Shown: positions 1 to 9,719 of the stretch, one piece after another
Layout of the letters: every line of letters begins with the position of its first letter
Position numbering within the stretch: the first letter of the stretch is position 1
Assembly (NCBI GenBank): GCA_021821195.1
Contig: JAKACT010000001.1
Coordinates: forward strand, 620,001-684,000
Reading direction: 5' to 3'
DNA: 64,000 nt
From: Pseudomonadota bacterium
GTDB lineage: Bacteria; Pseudomonadota; Gammaproteobacteria; Xanthomonadales; Xanthomonadaceae
The notes under the pieces: model-generated
Told to the model about the DNA's origin: nothing
What the model saw: the letters and a program-made list of their open reading frames with translations, nothing else
The model's database searches: none
Program-made: the position numbers and the translations under genes

Positions 1-924
1 CAGCTGCCAGTCCTGCAGGCTGCCGGCCCAGCTGGCATCCAGCACCAGTTCGCCCAGCGCCTGCGTGGGCACGGCGGCACCGGCCGCGGCGCTGCCGCGC
101 AGGCGCACGTCCAGCAACCCGGCGTCGGCACGCACGCCCACCACCCGGTGCCCGCGCAGCTGCGCCCAGACGCGCAGGCGGCCGCGTCCCGACAGCGGCG
201 AAACGCCGGCCACGTCGAAGGTGCCGGCCAGTGCCGCCAGATCCGCCTGGCGGGTACCGGCGTAGACGCGGCCATCGCCGTTGGCGCGGTCGAGTTCGCC
301 GGCGATATCGAAAGGCTGGACGTCTTCGCGCAGCCAGGCGCGCGCACCGGCACGCACCCGCTCACCCTCCACGCGCAGGCGCAGGTCGATGCGCGGCAGG
401 CGCAGGTCGATGCCCAGCTCCGGCGCCCGCACGTGCAGGCGCGCCTGCGCCAGCTGCAGTTCGCCCAGGTTCGACAGCGCCTCCAGCGGATCGCCGCCGG
501 CCTGCTGGCCGGGCAGCCCGCGCACCTGCCACTGGCCGTCGGCGCTGCGCTGCAGGGTCAGGTCCACCCCGCGCAGGCGCAGCTCGGTGAACGAACGCCC
601 CGGCAGCAGGCCGGCGTACTGCGCCACCAGCACCTCGGCATCACCGATCCGCAGCGGGTTGGCGGGATCGCCGACGCGCAGGTTGTCCAACCGCAGCAGC
701 GGCCCGCGCCGGGTCCACTGGGTCGTCACGTGGTCGAACGCGACCGGCCGGCCGGCGCGCTCACCCAGCCATGCCGCGATGCGTTCCGGATGACGCTCCG
801 CCAGCGGCAGCAGCTGGCTGCCGACGCCGTTGCCCAGCGCCGCCAGCACCAGCATCGCCACCAGCGCGTACCAGGCGCCGCGGCGCAGCAGACGCAGGCG
901 GTGGCGCCAAGGCATGCCCATCAT
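1..924 (-). CDS. yhdP: YhdP family envelope protein, N-terminal part (cut by window edge)
   Basis: This reading frame is open from an ATG at 924 to the left edge, giving 308 codons without a stop, so only the N-terminus is present. It begins with a short basic stretch and one membrane segment at about residues 15-37, followed by long repetitive beta-rich sequence typical of AsmA-like/YhdP proteins. The family is thought to span the periplasm and help move phospholipid to the outer membrane; that is family knowledge. It follows rng by 14 bp in the same direction, matching the common maf-rng-yhdP order. Three ATGs lie close together at 924, 921 and 915, so the exact start is uncertain. Confidence 0.8.
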   Translation of the reverse strand, partial: MMGMPWRHRLRLLRRGAWYALVAMLVLAALGNGVGSQLLPLAERHPERIAAWLGERAGRPVAFDHVTTQWTRRGPLLRLDNLRVGDPANPLRIGDAEVLVAQYAGLLPGRSFTELRLRGVDLTLQRSADGQWQVRGLPGQQAGGDPLEALSNLGELQLAQARLHVRAPELGIDLRLPRIDLRLRVEGERVRAGARAWLREDVQPFDIAGELDRANGDGRVYAGTRQADLAALAGTFDVAGVSPLSGRGRLRVWAQLRGHRVVGVRADAGLLDVRLRGSAAAGAAVPTQALGELVLDASWAGSLQDWQL

Positions 925-938
925 GTCAACGCCTGACT

Positions 939-2432
939 TCAGAGCAGCACCACATCGAACTGCTCCTGCAGGTACTGCGCATCGGCCTGGAAGCGGATCG
1001 ACTTGCCGATGAACTCCTCCAGCTCGGCCACCGCGTTCGACTCCTCGTCGGTGATCCGCGCCACCACGCTGGGCGATGCGATCACCAGCAGCCGCGCGGC
1101 GTCGAACTGGCGCACCGCGCGCACGATTTCGCGGAAGATCTCGTAGGTCACGGTCTCCGCGGTCTTGAGCATGCCGCGCCCGCCGCATTCGTGGCAGGGC
1201 TCGCACAGCTGGCGCTCCAGCGATTCCACCGTGCGCTTGCGGGTCATCTCCACCAGTCCCAGCGGCGAGAAATCGTAGACCGTGGTCTTGGCATGGTCCT
1301 TCGCCAGCGACTTCTCCAGCGTGCGCAGCACCTGCCTGCGGTGCTCGGCATCGTGCATGTCGATGAAGTCGATGATGATGATGCCGCCCAGGTTGCGCAG
1401 CCGCAGCTGGCGCGCCACCGCCTGCGCGGCCTCGAGGTTGGTGCGGTACACGGTTTCCTCGAGGTTGCGCTGGCCGAGGAAGCTGCCGGTGTTCACGTCG
1501 ACCGTGGTCATCGCCTCGGTCTGGTCGATGACGAGGTAGCCGCCGGACTTCAGCGGGACCTCTTTTTCCAGCGCGTGCTGGATCTCGTCCTCGACCCCGT
1601 ACATGTCGAACACCGGGCGTGCGCCGGTGTAGTGCTCCACCTTGTCCGCCAGCGCCGGCATGTAGCGCGCGGCGAACTCGCGCAGGCGCTCGCAGGTCTC
1701 GCGCGAATCCACCTTGACCTTGTCGACGTCGCGGCGGATCAGGTCGCGCACCGCGCGCAGCGGCAGGCTCAGGTCCTCGTACACGCGGCTGCCGACCTTC
1801 GCCTCGGCGGCATTGCGTTCGATCAGCTCCCACACCCGGCCGAGGTAGGCGATGTCCTCGGCCAGCGCCTCGGCCGGCTGGCCTTCGGCATTGGTGCGGA
1901 CGATGTAGCCATGCCCGGCGCCACCGGCGGTCAGCTCGGCCATCAGGGTCTTGAGGCGGGCGCGCTCGGCCTCGTCCTCGATGCGCGCGGAGATGCCGAC
2001 CACCTTCGAACGCGGCAGCAGCACCAGGTAGCGCGAGGGGATGCTGATCTGGGTGGTCAGCCGCGCGCCCTTGCTGCCGATCGGGTCCTTGACCACCTGC
2101 ACCACCACCTCGGCGCCGTCACGCAGCAGGTCGGCGATGGGGATCTGCATCTGCGGCGGCGGCGCGGCCGGGGCGTCGTCGCCGGCCACCGCGTCCAGCG
2201 GCGCGCTGCGGAAGATGTCGTTGGCGTGCAGGAAGGCGGCGCGCTCCAGGCCGATATCGACAAAAGCGGCCTGCATGCCGGGCATCACCCGCTGCACCTT
2301 GCCCTTGTAGACGTTGCCGACCACCCCGCGCTGGCTGCCGCGCTCGATGTGCAGCTCCTGAAGCATGCCGTTCTCGACCACCGCGACGCGGGTTTCGCGC
2401 GGGGTCACGTTGACCAGCAACTCCTCGCTCAT
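939..2432 (-). CDS. rng: Ribonuclease G
   Basis: This 497-residue RNase E/G family endoribonuclease matures the 16S rRNA 5' end and degrades mRNA. It has an N-terminal S1-like RNA-binding segment ([14 protein letters not shown] onwards), the acidic catalytic motif [11 protein letters not shown] in the second half, and the zinc-link [11 protein letters not shown]. It lacks the long C-terminal scaffold of RNase E, and its length fits RNase G (about 489 in E. coli). The frame is open further upstream, but the ATG at 2432 is chosen because it begins the conserved MSEELLVN sequence and overlaps the maf stop by ATGA, suggesting translational coupling. Confidence 0.95.
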   Translation of the reverse strand: MSEELLVNVTPRETRVAVVENGMLQELHIERGSQRGVVGNVYKGKVQRVMPGMQAAFVDIGLERAAFLHANDIFRSAPLDAVAGDDAPAAPPPQMQIPIADLLRDGAEVVVQVVKDPIGSKGARLTTQISIPSRYLVLLPRSKVVGISARIEDEAERARLKTLMAELTAGGAGHGYIVRTNAEGQPAEALAEDIAYLGRVWELIERNAAEAKVGSRVYEDLSLPLRAVRDLIRRDVDKVKVDSRETCERLREFAARYMPALADKVEHYTGARPVFDMYGVEDEIQHALEKEVPLKSGGYLVIDQTEAMTTVDVNTGSFLGQRNLEETVYRTNLEAAQAVARQLRLRNLGGIIIIDFIDMHDAEHRRQVLRTLEKSLAKDHAKTTVYDFSPLGLVEMTRKRTVESLERQLCEPCHECGGRGMLKTAETVTYEIFREIVRAVRQFDAARLLVIASPSVVARITDEESNAVAELEEFIGKSIRFQADAQYLQEQFDVVLL

Positions 2433-2998
2433 GGCAGCAGCCCGAACTGGCGCAGCAGGCCGGCGGTTTCGTGCAGCGGCAGGCCCATGACCCCGGAATA
2501 GCTGCCGTCCAGCCGCTGCACATGCGCCTCGAAGCGGCCCTGGATAGCGTAGGCGCCGGCCTTGCCCTGCCATTCGCCGCAGGCCAGGTAGCGGGCGATG
2601 GCATCGTCCGACAGCGCCTCCACGGTCACCCGGGTCAGCACCGCGGCCTGCGCTTCGCGCCCGGCCGAGACCAGCGACACGGCGGTCAGCACCTCGTGGG
2701 TGCGGCCGGACAGCGCGCGCAGCATCCCGGCCGCATCGGCAGCATCGACCGGCTTGCCGAACACGCGATCGCCAAGGATGACCTCGGTATCGGAGCCCAA
2801 TACCACCGCGTCCGGCACCGCCACCACCTCCAGCAGCCCGGCGCCGGCCTTTTCGCGCGCCACCCGGCGCACGTAATCGGCCGCGGGCTCGCGTTCCCCG
2901 CGCTGTTCGGGGACGTCGAGGTCGAGGAGGCCGAATTCCAGCCCGAGGCGGGCCAGCAATTCGGCGCGGCGGGGCGAACGCGAGGCAAGATGCAGCAT
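2429..2998 (-). CDS. maf: Maf-like nucleoside triphosphate pyrophosphatase (YhdE type)
   Basis: This 189-residue protein has the Maf signature: [10 protein letters not shown] at the N-terminus, a central GSDTEV, and the KAGAYAIQG segment. Maf enzymes hydrolyse non-canonical or excess dTTP/UTP to the monophosphate and pyrophosphate, acting as house-cleaning factors that can also arrest septation. It is the first gene of the maf-rng-yhdP operon; its stop overlaps the rng start by 4 bp. The GAYAIQG motif favours the YhdE (dTTP/UTP) subgroup, but substrate assignment within the family is inference. Confidence 0.92.
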   Translation of the reverse strand: MLHLASRSPRRAELLARLGLEFGLLDLDVPEQRGEREPAADYVRRVAREKAGAGLLEVVAVPDAVVLGSDTEVILGDRVFGKPVDAADAAGMLRALSGRTHEVLTAVSLVSAGREAQAAVLTRVTVEALSDDAIARYLACGEWQGKAGAYAIQGRFEAHVQRLDGSYSGVMGLPLHETAGLLRQFGLLP

Positions 2999-3123
2999 TC
3001 CGGAAGTCTAACCCGTGGCTGACTGCGCACCGTACCGGCGCAGGCGCGCAACCCCGCTGCGGCTCACCGGCCGTTCACCCCGGGCGGGTACATCCTTTCC
3101 ACCATCCTCCACGGGAGTCCATC

Positions 3124-3858
3124 ATGACCCTGCGTCCGCTGTTCCTTGCCCTCGCCCTTGCCACGGTCCTGCCCATGACCGCCAACGCCCAGACCCCTGC
3201 CGATGTCGGCGCCGCCGCGCAGGCTGGCACGCTGCTGTCGGTGTCCGCCAGCGCCGAGGCCAGCCGCACCCCGGACATCGCCACCATTTCCACCGGCGTG
3301 GTGACGCAGGCCGCCGACGCCAATGGGGCGATGCGCGACAACGCCGCCCAGATGGACAAGGTGATGGCGGCGCTGCGCGCGGCCGGGATCGCCGCACGCG
3401 ACATCCAGACCAGCGGGATCAACCTCAACCCGCAGTACAAGTACGTGGAAAACATGCCGCCGGCGATCGTCGGCTACCAGGCCAGCAATACGGTCAACGT
3501 GAAGGTGCGCGAGCTGGGCAAACTGGGCAAGGTGCTGGACGCGCTGGTGGCGCAGGGCGCCAACCAGATCAACGGTCCCAGCTTCAGCATCGACAAACCG
3601 GAGGCGGCGCTCGACGAAGCCCGCGTCGCCGCGGTCAAGAAAGCGCAGGCACAGGCGCAGACCTATGCCGACGCGCTGGGCCTGAAGATCAGGCGCATCG
3701 TCAGCATCAGCGAAGGCGGCGCCAGCCTGCCGCGCCCGCCGATGCCGATGCTGCGGGCGATGTCGGCCGACGCCGGCTACGCCAAGGAAACCACGGTGGC
3801 GCCAGGTGAAAGCTCGGTGTCGGTCAGCGTGGAGATGGTGTTCGAACTCGGCCGCTGA
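3124..3858 (+). CDS. SIMPL (DUF541) domain periplasmic protein
   Basis: This 244-residue protein has a clear signal peptide (cleavage near ANA-QTP, about residue 23) followed by a SIMPL/DUF541 domain. Recognisable family segments are the opening VSASAEASRTPDIATISTGV, the ARDIQTSGINLNPQY stretch and the C-terminal SVSVEMVFEL. The family includes E. coli YggE, linked to oxidative-stress tolerance, but the molecular function is unknown. A GGGAG ribosome-binding site at 3113-3117 supports the start. It is divergent from maf and appears to be a single-gene unit ending near a strong hairpin. Confidence 0.85.
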   Translation: MTLRPLFLALALATVLPMTANAQTPADVGAAAQAGTLLSVSASAEASRTPDIATISTGVVTQAADANGAMRDNAAQMDKVMAALRAAGIAARDIQTSGINLNPQYKYVENMPPAIVGYQASNTVNVKVRELGKLGKVLDALVAQGANQINGPSFSIDKPEAALDEARVAAVKKAQAQAQTYADALGLKIRRIVSISEGGASLPRPPMPMLRAMSADAGYAKETTVAPGESSVSVSVEMVFELGR

Positions 3859-3880
3859 TTTCGCCACCGCCGCGCCTGCC

Positions 3881-3907
3881 ACGACGCCCGCCTCGCGCGG
3901 GCGTCGT
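3881..3907 (+). terminator. Hairpin downstream of the SIMPL gene
   Basis: A perfect 10-bp stem (acgacgcccg at 3881-3890, its complement at 3898-3907) encloses a 7-base loop, 23 bp after the stop codon. No T-run follows, so it could be an imperfect intrinsic terminator or a transcript-stabilising hairpin. Confidence 0.45.
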
Positions 3908-4080
3908 CGTGTGTGCCGCCAGATGAATGCATGGCAACGCCGGCGCCGCGCCCCGTTGTCGTTTGCACGGGCAGCGGCGCAGCGTACAGGCGTGCGCCGG
4001 CCGGGCCGCAACCCCATCCACCCCGCCCGCCCGTTGCATGACTCGTGGTTCCCGCTTCCTCACCGGAAAGGAGATTGGCC

Positions 4081-4782
4081 ATGATTCACGCATCCGCTTC
4101 CGTCGCAACCTCTTCGCATGCCTCCCGGCTGCAGCCGGACCCGGCGCGCATCCTCACCCTGAGCGGCACCATCGCGCTCAACCTGCTGGTGTTCGGCCTG
4201 CTGCTGGTGCCGATCTCGCTGCCGCCGCCGGCCGTGCTGGCGCCGACCAAGCCGAACATGGCGATCCGCGACATCGTCAAGCCACCGGAGCCGGTGGTGG
4301 TGGACATCGTGCCGATCCAGCCGCCGCGTCCGGCCACGCCCGCGCCCACGCTTGAGCGCCAGCGCGTGGCGCCGCCCACCCGCGACGCCGGCGCCACTAC
4401 CGTGATCAGCGATACCGGCAGCGAGCCGGTCACGGACGCCATTGCCGACACCGGCGATATCGCGCCGCCCCGCGGCGACATCGGCCCCACCGGTGGTGGC
4501 CCAGCGCCGATGCAACTGGCCTATCGCAGCGCACCGGCGCCAACGTATCCGCGCATCGCGCTGCAGCGGCAGTGGACCGGCATCGTGCTGCTGCAGGTGC
4601 TGGTGGATATCGACGGCCGACCGCTGAATGTGAGCATCGCCCGCAGCAGCGGCCACCGCGAGCTGGACGAAGCCGCGCGCCAGCAGGTGCTCAAGCGCTG
4701 GAGCTTCCAGCCGGCCACCCGCGACGGCGCGCCGGTGCAGGCGCTCGGGCTGGTGCCGGTGGAGTTCAGCCTGCGCCGCTGA
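4081..4782 (+). CDS. TonB-like energy transducer
   Basis: This 233-residue protein has a cytoplasmic N-terminus, one membrane anchor at about residues 22-40, a Pro-rich periplasmic linker (residues 45-150), and a C-terminal TonB domain (YPRIALQRQWTGIVLLQVLVDIDG ... VLKRWSFQPA, split here only for illustration of its ends). TonB proteins couple the proton-motive force, through ExbB/ExbD, to outer-membrane receptors. No exbB, exbD or receptor gene is adjacent, so the partner is unknown. The ATG at 4081 is preferred over an in-frame upstream start at 4045 because it has an AAAGGAG ribosome-binding site at 4067-4073 and places the anchor in the usual position. Confidence 0.85.
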   Translation: MIHASASVATSSHASRLQPDPARILTLSGTIALNLLVFGLLLVPISLPPPAVLAPTKPNMAIRDIVKPPEPVVVDIVPIQPPRPATPAPTLERQRVAPPTRDAGATTVISDTGSEPVTDAIADTGDIAPPRGDIGPTGGGPAPMQLAYRSAPAPTYPRIALQRQWTGIVLLQVLVDIDGRPLNVSIARSSGHRELDEAARQQVLKRWSFQPATRDGAPVQALGLVPVEFSLRR

Positions 4783-4861
4783 CGCGCCGGCATCACGCCA
4801 TCCATACCTGCACCGCGGGACACTCGCTGCATTCACCTAGCTGCATCAGGCAGGAGGAAAC

Positions 4862-5110
4862 ATGTTCGACGGCATCCTCGGTTACATCTTCGGCGGCCTG
4901 GTCATCGGCCTGCTGGCGCGCATGGTCAAACCCGGCGCCGACGCCATGGGGTGGATCATGACGATCCTGCTCGGCATCCTCGGCGCCTTCGCCGGCGGCT
5001 GGGCGGCGGGCAACTTCGGCCTCGGCCGGGCCATGACCTGGGTGGTCGCCATCGGCGCGGCGATCCTGCTGCTCTTCCTGTTCGAGGCCGCGCGCAAGAA
5101 GAAGGCCTGA
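4862..5110 (+). CDS. GlsB/YeaQ/YmgE family stress-response membrane protein
   Basis: This 82-residue protein has three hydrophobic segments: IFGGLVIGLLARMVKPG at the N-terminus, MTILLGILGAFAGGWAAG in the middle, and a C-terminal helix ending in a basic KKK tail. The Gly-rich layout is characteristic of the transglycosylase-associated (GlsB/YeaQ/YmgE) family, which is induced by general stress; the biochemical role is not known. A strong AGGAGG site at 4852-4857 supports the start. A hairpin terminator follows directly, so it is probably transcribed alone or with the tonB-like gene. Confidence 0.85.
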   Translation: MFDGILGYIFGGLVIGLLARMVKPGADAMGWIMTILLGILGAFAGGWAAGNFGLGRAMTWVVAIGAAILLLFLFEAARKKKA

Positions 5111-5133
5111 CCCCGCACGCCGACAGACCTCGG

Positions 5134-5157
5134 AGCGCCCCGCCATGCGGGGCGTTT
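5134..5157 (+). terminator. Intrinsic terminator after the YeaQ-family gene
   Basis: An 8-bp GC stem (cgccccgc at 5136-5143 and gcggggcg at 5147-5154, loop cat) is followed by TTT, 24 bp after the stop codon. It is a short but typical rho-independent terminator. Confidence 0.7.
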
Positions 5158-5302
5158 CCGTGTCCGGGGCGGCAGCCACGGGTGCCCGAGGACGCGGGCC
5201 ATGCGCTCATGCGCCGCGTGCATATGCGCATGGCCCGCGATCCTTTCCGCCGCGATTGCATGGCCTCTAGCCTGCCGTGACGTTCCTTGTCCCGGTCCCA
5301 CC

Positions 5303-7177
5303 ATGTCGCAAGCCGCCGTTCCATTGCCTTCGCCGCTGACCGGCGATCAGGGCGCGCTGCTGTCCCGGTTCGCCGCCGACGCCGACGGCAGCGCCCTGCT
5401 GTGGGCCTCGGGCTACCTGGCCGGGGCGGCCCGCGCGCTCGCCCCCACCGCGCTGGCCGCCGCCACCGCGCCGGTCATCGCACCCACGCCGGCCACCGTC
5501 CTCTACGGCAGCCAGACCGGCAACGCCCGCCGCGCTGCCGAAGCGCTGCATGCGCAGCTGCAGGACGCCGGCCTGCCGGCGCGGCTGCTGCGCGCCGACG
5601 CCTACCCGCTGCGCGAGCTGGGCAACGAAACGCTGCTGTACCTGGTCATCAGCACCCAGGGCGAAGGCGACCCGCCGGACGATGCCATCGGCTTCGCTGA
5701 ATTCCTGCACGGCAAGCGCGCGCCCAGGCTGGCGCAGCTGAAGTACGCGGTACTGGGACTGGGCGACTCGTCCTATGCCGACTTCTGCGGCATCGCCCGC
5801 AAGCTGGATGCGCGGCTGGCCGAACTCGGCGCCGCGCGCGTGCAGGCGCTGGGCGAGGCCGACCTCGACATCGACACCGTCGCCGCGCCCTGGCGTGAAG
5901 CCGCGCTGGGCCACGCCCGCGAACTGCTCAAGCCCACGCCGGCCGCGCACCTGGCCACGGTCACCCCGCTGCGCCCGCATGCCGCGCCGACGTGGTCGCA
6001 GGAGCGTCCCTTCCTCGCCGAGCTGCTGGCCAACCAGCCGCTGAGCGGGCGCGAGTTCAAGGGCACCGGCTTCCGCCGCTACGCCGCGCCGGACAAGGAC
6101 GTGCGCCATCTCGAACTGTCGCTGGAAGGCAGCGGCCTGAGCTACGAACCCGGCGATGCGCTGGGCATCCGCCACCGCAATCCCGATGCGCTGGTCGACA
6201 CGGTGCTCGCGGCCACCCGTTTGGATGGCGATAGCGTGGTCGAACACGACGGCGAGTCGCTGCCGCTGTCGCGCTGGCTGGCCGAACGGCGCGAGCTGAC
6301 CCGGCTGGCCAGGCCCGTGCTTGCCGCGCTGGCCGAACGCGCGAACGCGCGGGAGTTGGCGCAGCTGCTGGAACCCGGCAACAGCGCGCTGGCCGCATTG
6401 CTGGGCGACCACCAGCTGGTCGACGCGCTGCGCCGCTGGCCGGCCGACTGGGACGCCGCGACGCTGGTCGCCGCCCTGCGCCCGCAGGTGCGCCGGCTGT
6501 ATTCGATCGCCTCCAGCCGCAAGCGCGTCGGCGACGAGGCCCACCTGACCCTCGACGTGCTGCGCTACCACGCGCACGGATCCGACCACCTCGGCGCGGC
6601 CAGCGGCTTCCTCGCGGCGCTGGAGGAAGGCGCGGAACTGCCGGTCTACATCGAGCCGAACGAGCGTTTCCGCGTCCCCGCCGACGCCAGCCGCGACATC
6701 ATCATGGTCGGCCCCGGCACCGGCGTCGCCCCGTTCCGCGGCTTCGTGCAGGAGCGCGCCGAAACCGGCGCATCGGGCCGCAACTGGCTGTTCTTCGGCG
6801 CCCGTCACTTCAACACCGGCTTCCTTTACCAGACCGAATGGCAGGACGCGCTGCGGAAAGGCGAACTGCACTGCCTTGAGCTCGCGTTCTCCCGTGACCA
6901 AGTTGGAAGTCCGCACAGGGATGTGCGGGCTCTTGCGAGGGACTCGCACCAAAAGATCTACGTCCAGCAGCGCCTGCGCGAGCAGGGCCGCGATGTCTTC
7001 GACTGGCTGCAAAACGGCGCCCACCTGTATGTCTGCGGCGCCATCGACATGGGCAAGGACGTGCATGCCGCACTGCTGGAGATCGTGTCCGCGCACAACG
7101 GCGGCGATGCGGATGCCGCCGCCGATTACCTCGCCGGCCTGCAACGCGAAGGCCGTTATGCCCGCGACGTGTACTGA
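5303..7177 (+). CDS. cysJ: Sulfite reductase [NADPH] flavoprotein alpha subunit
   Basis: This 624-residue flavoprotein passes electrons from NADPH through FAD and FMN to the CysI hemoprotein for sulfite reduction. The FMN-binding flavodoxin domain starts with LYGSQTGN at about residues 67-74, the FAD domain carries RRLYSIASS, and the NADPH domain carries VGPGTGVAPFRGF and ends in the conserved RYARDVY. The ATG at 5303 is chosen because the upstream in-frame extension is not family-like. Residues 534-549, between FSRDQ and QKIYVQ, form an extra stretch of about 15 residues absent from E. coli CysJ; it coincides with a two-hairpin DNA element. It is first in the cysJ-cysI-cysH operon. Confidence 0.95.
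   Translation: MSQAAVPLPSPLTGDQGALLSRFAADADGSALLWASGYLAGAARALAPTALAAATAPVIAPTPATVLYGSQTGNARRAAEALHAQLQDAGLPARLLRADAYPLRELGNETLLYLVISTQGEGDPPDDAIGFAEFLHGKRAPRLAQLKYAVLGLGDSSYADFCGIARKLDARLAELGAARVQALGEADLDIDTVAAPWREAALGHARELLKPTPAAHLATVTPLRPHAAPTWSQERPFLAELLANQPLSGREFKGTGFRRYAAPDKDVRHLELSLEGSGLSYEPGDALGIRHRNPDALVDTVLAATRLDGDSVVEHDGESLPLSRWLAERRELTRLARPVLAALAERANARELAQLLEPGNSALAALLGDHQLVDALRRWPADWDAATLVAALRPQVRRLYSIASSRKRVGDEAHLTLDVLRYHAHGSDHLGAASGFLAALEEGAELPVYIEPNERFRVPADASRDIIMVGPGTGVAPFRGFVQERAETGASGRNWLFFGARHFNTGFLYQTEWQDALRKGELHCLELAFSRDQVGSPHRDVRALARDSHQKIYVQQRLREQGRDVFDWLQNGAHLYVCGAIDMGKDVHAALLEIVSAHNGGDADAAADYLAGLQREGRYARDVY
6902..6949 (+). repeat. Double-hairpin element inserted in frame within cysJ
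   Basis: Two adjacent stem-loops lie here: ccgcac (6911-6916) pairs with gtgcgg (6923-6928), and tgcgag (6934-6939) pairs with ctcgca (6943-6948). The encoded residues VGSPHRDVRALARDSH interrupt the SRDQxxKxYVQ region that is contiguous in E. coli CysJ. The length is a multiple of three, so the frame is kept. The pattern resembles a REP-like or RPE-like palindromic element. There is no second copy in this window, so its repeat status is inferred. Confidence 0.55.
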
Positions 7178-7192
7178 GCAGAAGCCGACCCC

Positions 7193-8902
7193 ATGAGCCA
7201 CCCTTCCGTCGAAAAAATCAAACTGGAAAGCCACCGCCTGCGCGGCACGCTGGCCGAGGGTCTGCTGGATGCCAGCACCGGTTCGCTGTCGTTCGAGGAC
7301 CAGCGCACCATCAAGTTCCACGGCAGCTACCAGCAGGACGACCGCGACCTGCGCGACGAGCGCCGCCGGCAGAAGCTCGAACCCGCGCACCAATTCATGA
7401 TCCGCATCCGCGCGCCGGGTGGGGTGTTCACGCCAGCGCAGTGGCTGGGAATGGATGCCATCGCGACCACGTATGCCAATCATTCGTTGCGCGTGACCAC
7501 CCGGCAGACCTTCCAGATCCACGGCGTGGTCAAGCGCGACCTGAAACAGACGATGCAGGCGATCAACGCCGCCACCCTCGACACCATTTCCGCCTGTGGC
7601 GACGTCAACCGCAACGTGCTGGGGGCCAGCAACCCGCGGCGCTCAAGGCTGCACGCACAGGTACACGACTGGGCGCAGCGCCTGTCGGCGCGCTTCAAGC
7701 CGGCCACCCGCGCCTATTACGAAGTGTGGCTGGACGAGGAAAAGGTGGCGGAAAGCGGGGTCGAACACGAGCCGCTGTATGGCGACGCCTACCTGCCGCG
7801 CAAGTTCAAGATCGCCATTGCGGTCCCGCCGGACAACGACGTGGACGTGTTCGCCAACGACCTGGCGCTGATCGCCATCGTCGATGAGGCGGGGAATCTT
7901 GCCGGCTTCAACGTCGGTATCGGCGGCAGCATGGGCGCCAGCCACGGCATTGCCGCGCATTACCCGCGCGTGGCCAACGTGATCGGTTTCGTCACGCCGG
8001 AACAGGTATTCGCGATTGCCGAAGCCGCGATCAGCGTGCAGCGCGACCTGGGCGATCGCGAGGACCGCAAGCACGCGCGCTTCAAGTACACCATCGACGA
8101 CCACGGCGTGGAAAAAATCGTGGCGCTGATGCAGGAGCGCGCCGGCTTCACCCTGCAGCCCGCGCGCCCCTACCACTTCGAACACAACGGCGACCGCTTC
8201 GGCTGGGTGGAGGGCGAGGACGGGTCATGGCACCTGACCCTGTCGCTGCCGTCCGGCCGCATCGCCGATTTCGAGGATGGCCGCCCATTGCTGACCGGCC
8301 TGCGCGAGATCGCAAGAATCCACACCGGCGAATTCCGCCTGACCTGCAACCAGAACGTGATCGTCGCCGGGGTGACGGCCGGCGCACGCGCGCAGATCGA
8401 CGCGCTGGTGGCGCAGTACGCGCTGGATCGCGAGAACCACGCGCCCAGCGCGCTCGCCCGCAGCGCGGTAGCCTGCGTGGCGCTGCCGACCTGCGCGCTG
8501 GCGATGGCCGAGGCCGAGCGCTACCTGCCCACCTTCCTGCGGGTGGTGCAACCGCTGCTGGACAAGCACGGCCTGCGCGAACAACCCATCGTGCTGCGCA
8601 TTTCCGGCTGCCCGAACGGCTGCTCGCGGCCTTACCTCGCCGAGATCGCGCTGGTCGGCAAGGCACCGGGGCGCTACAGCCTGTTCCTCGGCGGCGACCA
8701 CCGCGGCACCCGCCTCAACACGCTGTACCGCGACAACATCGGCGAGGCGCAGATCGTCGAGGCGCTGGACCCGCTGCTGGCGCGCTACGCCGGCGAGCGC
8801 GAAGCCGGCGAACACTTCGGCGACTTCCTGCATCGCGCCGGCATCGTCGCGCTGCCGCCCTATCCCACCCACGTCCGCGTCGATCCGGCGCAAGCCGCCT
8901 GA
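7193..8902 (+). CDS. cysI: Sulfite reductase [NADPH] hemoprotein beta subunit
   Basis: This 569-residue enzyme reduces sulfite to sulfide using siroheme and a 4Fe-4S cluster. The cluster and siroheme ligands lie in the C-terminal third: [15 protein letters not shown] followed by [12 protein letters not shown], giving the expected four cysteines in a C-x5-C ... C-x3-C pattern. Two ferredoxin-like repeats contain the siroheme-contacting [12 protein letters not shown] and [10 protein letters not shown]. It lies 15 bp after cysJ and its TGA overlaps the ATG of cysH, so the three genes form one operon. The siroheme is made by cysG, 2 kb downstream. Confidence 0.97.
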   Translation: MSHPSVEKIKLESHRLRGTLAEGLLDASTGSLSFEDQRTIKFHGSYQQDDRDLRDERRRQKLEPAHQFMIRIRAPGGVFTPAQWLGMDAIATTYANHSLRVTTRQTFQIHGVVKRDLKQTMQAINAATLDTISACGDVNRNVLGASNPRRSRLHAQVHDWAQRLSARFKPATRAYYEVWLDEEKVAESGVEHEPLYGDAYLPRKFKIAIAVPPDNDVDVFANDLALIAIVDEAGNLAGFNVGIGGSMGASHGIAAHYPRVANVIGFVTPEQVFAIAEAAISVQRDLGDREDRKHARFKYTIDDHGVEKIVALMQERAGFTLQPARPYHFEHNGDRFGWVEGEDGSWHLTLSLPSGRIADFEDGRPLLTGLREIARIHTGEFRLTCNQNVIVAGVTAGARAQIDALVAQYALDRENHAPSALARSAVACVALPTCALAMAEAERYLPTFLRVVQPLLDKHGLREQPIVLRISGCPNGCSRPYLAEIALVGKAPGRYSLFLGGDHRGTRLNTLYRDNIGEAQIVEALDPLLARYAGEREAGEHFGDFLHRAGIVALPPYPTHVRVDPAQAA

Positions 8903-9660
8903 TGCCGAACCACCCCACGAACGCCATGAACCTCCTCGACCCCGCCACCATTGCCGCCACCGAGCTCGACGCGATCAATCGCGACCTGGCGCAGATGGAC
9001 GCGCCGGCGCGCATCGCCTGGGCGCTGCAACACCTGCCCGGCACGCACGCGCTATCGACCAGCTTCGGCGTGCAGTCGGCGGTCACCCTGCACCTGCTGA
9101 CGCGGGCGCGGCCGGACATCCCGGTGATCCTGGTCGATACCGGCTACCTGTTCCCGGAGACCTACCGCTATGCCGACCAGCTGGTCGAGCTGCTCGGGCT
9201 GGACCTGCGCGTGTACCGCCCCGGCATCGGCATCGCCTGGATGGAGGCGCGCTTCGGCCGCCTGTGGGAAGCCGGCAGCGATGGCCTGCGCCGCTACAAC
9301 CAGCTGCGCAAGATCGAGCCGATGCAGCGGGCGCTGCGCGAACTGGAGGTGGGCTGCTGGCACGCCGGCCTGCGCCGCGGCCAGTCCAGCAGCCGCAGCA
9401 GCATCGAGGTGCTGCAGGTGAAGGACGGACGCTTCAAGTTCCACCCCATCGCCGACTGGACCGACATCGATGTAGGCGCCTACACGCTGTTGCATGACCT
9501 GCCGGAGCACCCGCTGGTCCAGCAGGGTTATGTCTCGGTGGGCGATGTCCACACCACCGCGCCGCTACGCCCGGGGATGGACGCCGCGCAGACCCGCTTC
9601 TTCGGGCTGCGCCGCGAGTGCGGCCTGCATTTCGACGAGTCCGCTTCGTCGGCGGCCTAG
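8902..9660 (+). CDS. cysH: Phosphoadenosine phosphosulfate (PAPS) reductase
   Basis: This 252-residue thioredoxin-dependent enzyme reduces PAPS to sulfite. It has the PP-loop STSFGVQSAVTLHLL, the substrate segment VDTGYLFPETYR, and the C-terminal catalytic cysteine in RRECGLHF. The paired cysteines of the iron-sulfur APS reductases are absent (the region reads RYNQLRKIEPM), so it is the PAPS-specific type. The start overlaps the cysI stop as TGATG; a second in-frame ATG at 8926 (MNLLDP) is possible. cysD/cysN/cysC, which make PAPS, are not in this window. Downstream, repeated gcggtcg sequences (9704-9718) can pair with cgaccgc at 9669-9675 and may end transcription between convergent cysH and cysB. 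Confidence 0.95.
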   Translation: MPNHPTNAMNLLDPATIAATELDAINRDLAQMDAPARIAWALQHLPGTHALSTSFGVQSAVTLHLLTRARPDIPVILVDTGYLFPETYRYADQLVELLGLDLRVYRPGIGIAWMEARFGRLWEAGSDGLRRYNQLRKIEPMQRALRELEVGCWHAGLRRGQSSSRSSIEVLQVKDGRFKFHPIADWTDIDVGAYTLLHDLPEHPLVQQGYVSVGDVHTTAPLRPGMDAAQTRFFGLRRECGLHFDESASSAA

Positions 9661-9719
9661 CGCGGGCACGACCGCGACGATGGCGCCACTTGGACGCATC
9701 CGTGCGGTCGCGCGGTCGC

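Noticed and set aside
771-2501. 576-codon plus-strand frame over rng
   Set aside because: It is antisense to RNase G, which has complete catalytic motifs; composition is that of a shadow frame.
3064-4017. 317-codon minus-strand frame opposite the SIMPL gene
   Set aside because: The plus-strand protein has a signal peptide and a known domain with a ribosome-binding site; the minus frame has none of these.
5267-7522. 751-codon minus-strand frame over cysJ
   Set aside because: It is a shadow of cysJ and the start of cysI, with no motif and no ribosome-binding site.
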